8,396 bases of DNA from JALZEG01 sp036258555. Lineage in GTDB: Bacteria > Actinomycetota > CADDZG01 > WHSQ01. Below are positions 5,190 through 8,396 of the stretch, piece after piece. The stretch covers positions 1 through 8,396 of the forward strand of contig DATADL010000120.1 of the NCBI GenBank assembly GCA_036258555.1, written 5' to 3'. The position numbers and the translations under genes were made by a program. Within the stretch, counting starts at the first letter, position 1. Every line of letters begins with the position of its first letter. Below the pieces are notes generated by a model. The model was not told the origin of the DNA, did not search any database, and saw only the letters and a list, made by a program, of their open reading frames with translations.

Positions 5190-5849
5190 ATGGCGACCCC
5201 ACCGGAGATCCAGGAGTCCAGGAACGTCAACACGACGCAGATCGCGCTCGTCGCGGGCGGCGTGCTGCTCCTCCTCGTCGTGCTCTGGTTCGCGTTCCTG
5301 CGCGGCGGCGACGAGGAGCCCGCGGTCGAGGGCGCTCCGGCTCCGCCTCCGGTCGACGCGGAGCCGCTCGTCCCGATCGACACCGGGACCGGCAAGGGAC
5401 CGGGCAACGGCAAGGGCCCCGTGGAGACGTTCGAGGTGTTCGCTCCGAAGGATCCCTTCAAGCCGTTGATCACGCCCGAGACGGACGCCGAAGAGGACAC
5501 GAGCCCGCCCGCGGGTGACGTCGACGCGGACGGAGACGGCCAGGCCGACACCGGGACCGATACCGGGACGGGCGACGGCACCGGGACGGGGACCGGAACG
5601 GACGACGGAACCGGCGGCGGGGACGGCGGCGAGACCGTAGGAGGCCACCGCGTGTCGCTCGTCGACGTCTTCCGCGGGGAAGACGGCCCCCGCGCCCAGG
5701 TCCAGGTGGACGGAACCGTCTACACCGTCGACGAGGGCGAGCAGTTCGCGCAGAGCTTCCAGCTGCTGTCGATCAACGGCGAATGCGCCACGATGCTCTA
5801 CGGCGACGACCAGTTCACGCTGTGCGAGGGCGAGGAGATCGTCAAGTAG
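5190..5849 (+). CDS. PilP/GspC-like single-span membrane protein
   Basis: The protein has 219 residues; GAGGG is 5-9 bases before the ATG, and the gene follows pilO by 9 bases. It has a short cytoplasmic start, one transmembrane helix (about 17-37) and a Pro-rich stretch. FEVFAPKDPFKPLITP (81-96) contains the D-P-F-x-P-L signature of PilP proteins. A low-complexity linker rich in Asp, Gly and Thr (110-148) includes DADGDGQAD (112-120), which fits a DxDxDGxxD calcium loop. A beta-rich C-terminal domain (about 153-219, VSLVDVFRGEDGPRAQVQVD) resembles the homology region of GspC/PilP: strand, charged turn, A-x-V-x-V-x-G, Y-x-V-x-x-G. Cys199 and Cys212 may pair. It takes the pilP slot, but PilP is usually a lipoprotein that meets the PilQ secretin; here it is membrane-spanning and no secretin is seen. 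Function is inferred from motifs and position. Confidence 0.7.
   Translation: MATPPEIQESRNVNTTQIALVAGGVLLLLVVLWFAFLRGGDEEPAVEGAPAPPPVDAEPLVPIDTGTGKGPGNGKGPVETFEVFAPKDPFKPLITPETDAEEDTSPPAGDVDADGDGQADTGTDTGTGDGTGTGTGTDDGTGGGDGGETVGGHRVSLVDVFRGEDGPRAQVQVDGTVYTVDEGEQFAQSFQLLSINGECATMLYGDDQFTLCEGEEIVK
5550..5633 (+). repeat. Degenerate in-frame tandem repeat encoding a Gly-Thr-Asp linker
   Basis: Variations of accgggacgg recur through this segment and encode alternating Gly and Thr with interspersed Asp (residues 121-148 of the PilP-like protein). The short degenerate unit could change length by slippage without breaking the frame when whole codons are gained or lost. Confidence 0.6.
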
Positions 5850-5854
5850 CTCCC

Positions 5855-5871
5855 TCTCCCCCCGGGGGAGG
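5855..5871 (+). promoter_or_regulatory. Hairpin over the aroC Shine-Dalgarno sequence
   Basis: TCTCCCC (5855-5861) can pair with GGGGAGG (5865-5871) around a CCG loop, six Watson-Crick pairs and one T-G. The right side contains GGAGG (5867-5871), the ribosome binding site 8 bases before the aroC start. The hairpin would hide it or set a boundary between the pilus and aro sections. No T-run follows, so it is not a typical terminator. Confidence 0.35.
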
Positions 5872-5879
5872 ATAGGGCG

Positions 5880-7058
5880 ATGACGCGCCTCCGCTTCCTC
5901 ACCGCCGGCGAGTCCCACGGCCAGGCCCTCGCGGGGATCCTCGAAGGGCTGCCGGCGGGCATCCCGATCACGACCGCGGACGTCGCCGCCGAGCTCACGC
6001 GGCGCAGGCACGGGTATGGGCGCGGCCCCCGCATGAAGATCGAGAAGGACGCGTGCGAGATCGTGGCCGGGGTCCGCGGCGGTCTCACGCTCGGGAGCCC
6101 CGTCGGCGTCGTCATCCGCAACAGCGAATGGGACAAGTGGGCGCACGTCATGCCGGTCGAGGGGGAGCCCGGGGGCCGCGCGCTCACGAGGCCGCGCCCG
6201 GGCCACGCCGACCTTCCCGGAATGCTCAAGTACGGCTTCTCCGACGCGCGCAACGTGCTCGAGCGCGCCAGCGCGCGCGAGACCGCCGCGCGCGTCGCGC
6301 TCGGGACGTTCGCGAAGGCCCTGCTGCGGGAGGTCGGCGTGGAGGTCGTCTCGCACGTGGTCGCGATAGGTCCGGCCCGCGTCGAGGAGGGCGCGGTGAC
6401 GATCGCGGCCCGCGACGCCGAGCGCATCGACGCCTCCCCGGTGCGGTGCCTCGACCCCGCCGCGGAGCGCGCGATGGTCGCGGAGATCGAGGCTGCCGGC
6501 GCCGAGGGCGACTCCCTGGGCGGCGTCGTCGAGGTGGTCGCGTTCGGGCTTCCGCCGGGCCTCGGCTCGCACGTGCACTGGGACCGCAAGCTGGACGGCC
6601 GCGTCGGCGGGGCCCTCATGGCCGTCCCGGCGATCAAGGGCGTCGAGATCGGCGACGGGTTCGCGGTGGCCGCGCGCCGGGGGTCGGAGGCCCACGACGA
6701 GATCGAGCCCGACCTGTCACGCGCCACCGCACGTGCGGGGGGGACCGAAGGCGGCATGACGATCGGCGGCACGCTGCGGGCACGCGCCGCGATGAAGCCG
6801 CTGTCGACGTTGAAGAAGCGGCTGCGCAGCGTGGACCTGACGACCGGAGAGCCGGTCGAGGCATTCCAGGAGAGGACCGACGTCTGCGCCGTGCCCGCCG
6901 CGGGCGTCGTGTGCGAGCACGTCGTCGCGCTCGTCCTCGCGGACGCGTTCCTGGAGATGTTCGGAGGGGACACGCTCGGCGACCTGACGGCGGCGGTGAG
7001 CCGCTACCGGGAGCGCGTAGCGGCGCGGGCGACGCGCGAAGACGACGACAAGCCGTGA
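5880..7058 (+). CDS. aroC: Chorismate synthase AroC
   Basis: This enzyme converts 5-enolpyruvylshikimate-3-phosphate to chorismate with reduced FMN, the last step of the shikimate pathway; it is cytoplasmic and homotetrameric in the family. The 392 residues fit the usual length. Visible signatures are GESHGQALAGILEGLPAG near the start (H13), RPRPGHADLPG with the second conserved histidine (H109), NVLERASARETAARVALG (125-142), the GGTEGGMTIGG loop (287-297) and RTDVCAVPA (332-340). GGAGG sits 8 bases before the ATG. The charged tail (RATREDDDKP) is ordinary for actinobacterial forms. The TGA overlaps the GTG start of the next gene by four bases, so AroC and AroKB are probably co-translated. 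The gene follows the PilP-like gene after 30 bases and may share its transcript. Confidence 0.98.
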   Translation: MTRLRFLTAGESHGQALAGILEGLPAGIPITTADVAAELTRRRHGYGRGPRMKIEKDACEIVAGVRGGLTLGSPVGVVIRNSEWDKWAHVMPVEGEPGGRALTRPRPGHADLPGMLKYGFSDARNVLERASARETAARVALGTFAKALLREVGVEVVSHVVAIGPARVEEGAVTIAARDAERIDASPVRCLDPAAERAMVAEIEAAGAEGDSLGGVVEVVAFGLPPGLGSHVHWDRKLDGRVGGALMAVPAIKGVEIGDGFAVAARRGSEAHDEIEPDLSRATARAGGTEGGMTIGGTLRARAAMKPLSTLKKRLRSVDLTTGEPVEAFQERTDVCAVPAAGVVCEHVVALVLADAFLEMFGGDTLGDLTAAVSRYRERVAARATREDDDKP

Positions 7059-8396
7059 TCGTGCTCGTCGGGTTCATGGGGGCCGGCAAGTCCACCGTCG
7101 GACGCGCCCTGGCGGAGCGCCTCCGGCTGCCGTTCGTCGACGTCGACTCGCTCGTCGAGGTGCGCGCCGGCGTGTCGATCCCCGAGCTCTTCGAGCGCGA
7201 CGGCGAGGCGGTCTTCCGCCGCCTCGAGTCGGAGACGGCCCAGGAGGCCCTGCGTGGGCCGGAGTCGGTAGTAGCGCTCGGCGGCGGCGCGCTCGGTGAT
7301 CCCGCGGTGACGACCGCGCTGCAGTGGGCGACGGTCGTCCATCTCGACGTCTCGTTCGGCGAGGCGATGAGGCGCGTGGGCGACGCGAGGACACGGCCGA
7401 TGCTCGGCCGCGGCGACCCCCGCGCGCTCTTCGACGCGCGCCGGGACGCGTACGCGCGCGCCGCGGACGTCGTCGTGGCCGTCGACGGCCGGACGCCGGA
7501 CGAGGTGGCGGAGGAGGTGGCGCTGCGCACCGGCGCCGGCCCCCCGGAGGGCCCGGCCCGCGTGACGGTCGCGCTCGGGGACCGGTCCTACGACGTCGTC
7601 GTCGGCGAGGGGATCGCGGACTCGCTGCCCGAGGTCGCGCCCGTGCCGCGGGACGCGGAGAGGGCGTTCGTCGTGACCCATCCCGAGCTGGAGCCCACCG
7701 CGGCCGGAGCGGTGGCGGCGCTGTCGGCGGCCGGGCTGAAGACCTCGGTCCTGACGGTCCCGGCGGGCGAGCGGTCGAAGTCTCTCGCGGTCGCGGGCGA
7801 CCTGCTCGCGCGGCTCGCCGAGCTGGGAGCTCACCGGCGCGATCTCGTCGTCGGGTTCGGCGGCGGCGTGATCACGGACCTCGCGGGGTTCGTCGCGTCG
7901 ACCTACCACCGTGGGATGCCCGTCGTGCACGTCGCGACGACGCTGCTCGCGCAGGTCGACGCGGCGATCGGCGGCAAGACCGCGGTCAACCTCGAGCAGG
8001 GCAAGAACCTCGTGGGGACGTTCCATCAACCGCGCGCGGTCGTGTGCGACGTCGCGCTGCTGCGGACGCTCCCGCGCGAGGAGATGGCCGCCGGCCTCGC
8101 GGAGGTCGTGAAGTACGGCCTGATAGCGGATCCGTCGCTGCTCGATGCCGTGGAGGCCGGATCGTCCGAGGTGTTCGCCGCGGACGCCGGGGTCCTGTCG
8201 ACCCTCGTGCGCCGCTCCGCCGAGATCAAGGCGGCGATCGTGTCGCGAGACGAGACCGAAGGGGGGCCGCGCGCGCACCTCAACTACGGTCACACCTTCG
8301 GCCACGCGATGGAGCACGTGACGGCCCGCGGGCCCCTGCCGCTCAGACACGGCGAAGCGGTGGCCCTCGGTATGATGGCCGCCGCCTACGCGGCCC
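7055..8396 (+). CDS. aroKB: Fused shikimate kinase / 3-dehydroquinate synthase AroKB (3' end beyond window)
   Basis: One open frame of 447 complete codons runs from a GTG overlapping the aroC stop to the window edge, with no stop between the two domains. Residues 1-159 are shikimate kinase, which phosphorylates shikimate with ATP: Walker A GFMGAGKS (6-13), FVDVDSLVE with the substrate-binding aspartates (D29, D31), FRRLE (54-58), ALGGGAL (74-80) and the lid RPML (114-117). A short linker (TGAGPPEGPARV) leads to 3-dehydroquinate synthase, which cyclises DAHP to 3-dehydroquinate using NAD and a divalent metal: GFGGGVITDLAGFVAS (267-282), GGKTAVN (306-312) and the metal ligands E350 (GLAEVVKYG), H413 (NYGHTFGHA) and H432 (RHGEA). 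About 90 C-terminal residues are probably missing. I followed the frame codon by codon across the joint and saw no shift. Both active sites look intact. Confidence 0.95.
   Translation, partial: MIVLVGFMGAGKSTVGRALAERLRLPFVDVDSLVEVRAGVSIPELFERDGEAVFRRLESETAQEALRGPESVVALGGGALGDPAVTTALQWATVVHLDVSFGEAMRRVGDARTRPMLGRGDPRALFDARRDAYARAADVVVAVDGRTPDEVAEEVALRTGAGPPEGPARVTVALGDRSYDVVVGEGIADSLPEVAPVPRDAERAFVVTHPELEPTAAGAVAALSAAGLKTSVLTVPAGERSKSLAVAGDLLARLAELGAHRRDLVVGFGGGVITDLAGFVASTYHRGMPVVHVATTLLAQVDAAIGGKTAVNLEQGKNLVGTFHQPRAVVCDVALLRTLPREEMAAGLAEVVKYGLIADPSLLDAVEAGSSEVFAADAGVLSTLVRRSAEIKAAIVSRDETEGGPRAHLNYGHTFGHAMEHVTARGPLPLRHGEAVALGMMAAAYAA

Overview
The window is a GC-rich stretch, by eye about two thirds G+C or more, with dense, overlapping genes almost all on the + strand. 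It carries a type IV pilus (T4P) block followed by shikimate-pathway genes. A BldC/excisionase-type DNA-binding protein, a PilM-PilN-PilO platform with no PilQ secretin gene beside it, and the high GC suggest a single-membrane actinobacterium (Actinomycetota), probably uncultured. That assignment is inference, because no rRNA or other phylogenetic marker is present.

Layout. 1-365: a 166-169 bp imperfect inverted repeat holding two head-to-head copies of the start of a prepilin gene, the left one cut by the window edge. 216-902: a PilW/GspJ-like minor prepilin. 899-2332: a large PilX/GspK-like minor pilin. 2333-2591: a 259-base gap full of potential hairpins, with an AT-rich promoter-like patch. 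2592-5849: a tightly packed cluster of a small BldC-like regulator, pilM, pilN, pilO and a PilP/GspC-like membrane protein. 5880-8396: aroC, then a fused shikimate kinase / 3-dehydroquinate synthase (aroKB) that runs off the right edge.

How the parts fit together. The two minor pilins probably help to prime or cap the pilus. PilM (cytoplasmic, actin-like), PilN and PilO (single-span, coiled-coil) and the PilP-like protein form the assembly platform linking the cytoplasm to the growing fibre. The small regulator is translationally coupled to pilM and may control this cluster, possibly through the AT-rich direct repeat just upstream of it. AroC and AroKB supply three steps of chorismate synthesis. 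The pilMNO(P)-aro linkage echoes the pilMNOPQ-aroK-aroB order of gammaproteobacteria.

Most noteworthy: the inverted prepilin duplication (real head-to-head paralogs or an assembly chimera), the hairpin-rich leader with a phased repeat before the regulator, a PilP/GspC-like protein in an apparently secretin-free locus, calcium-loop-like motifs in two pilus proteins, and the AroK-AroB fusion.
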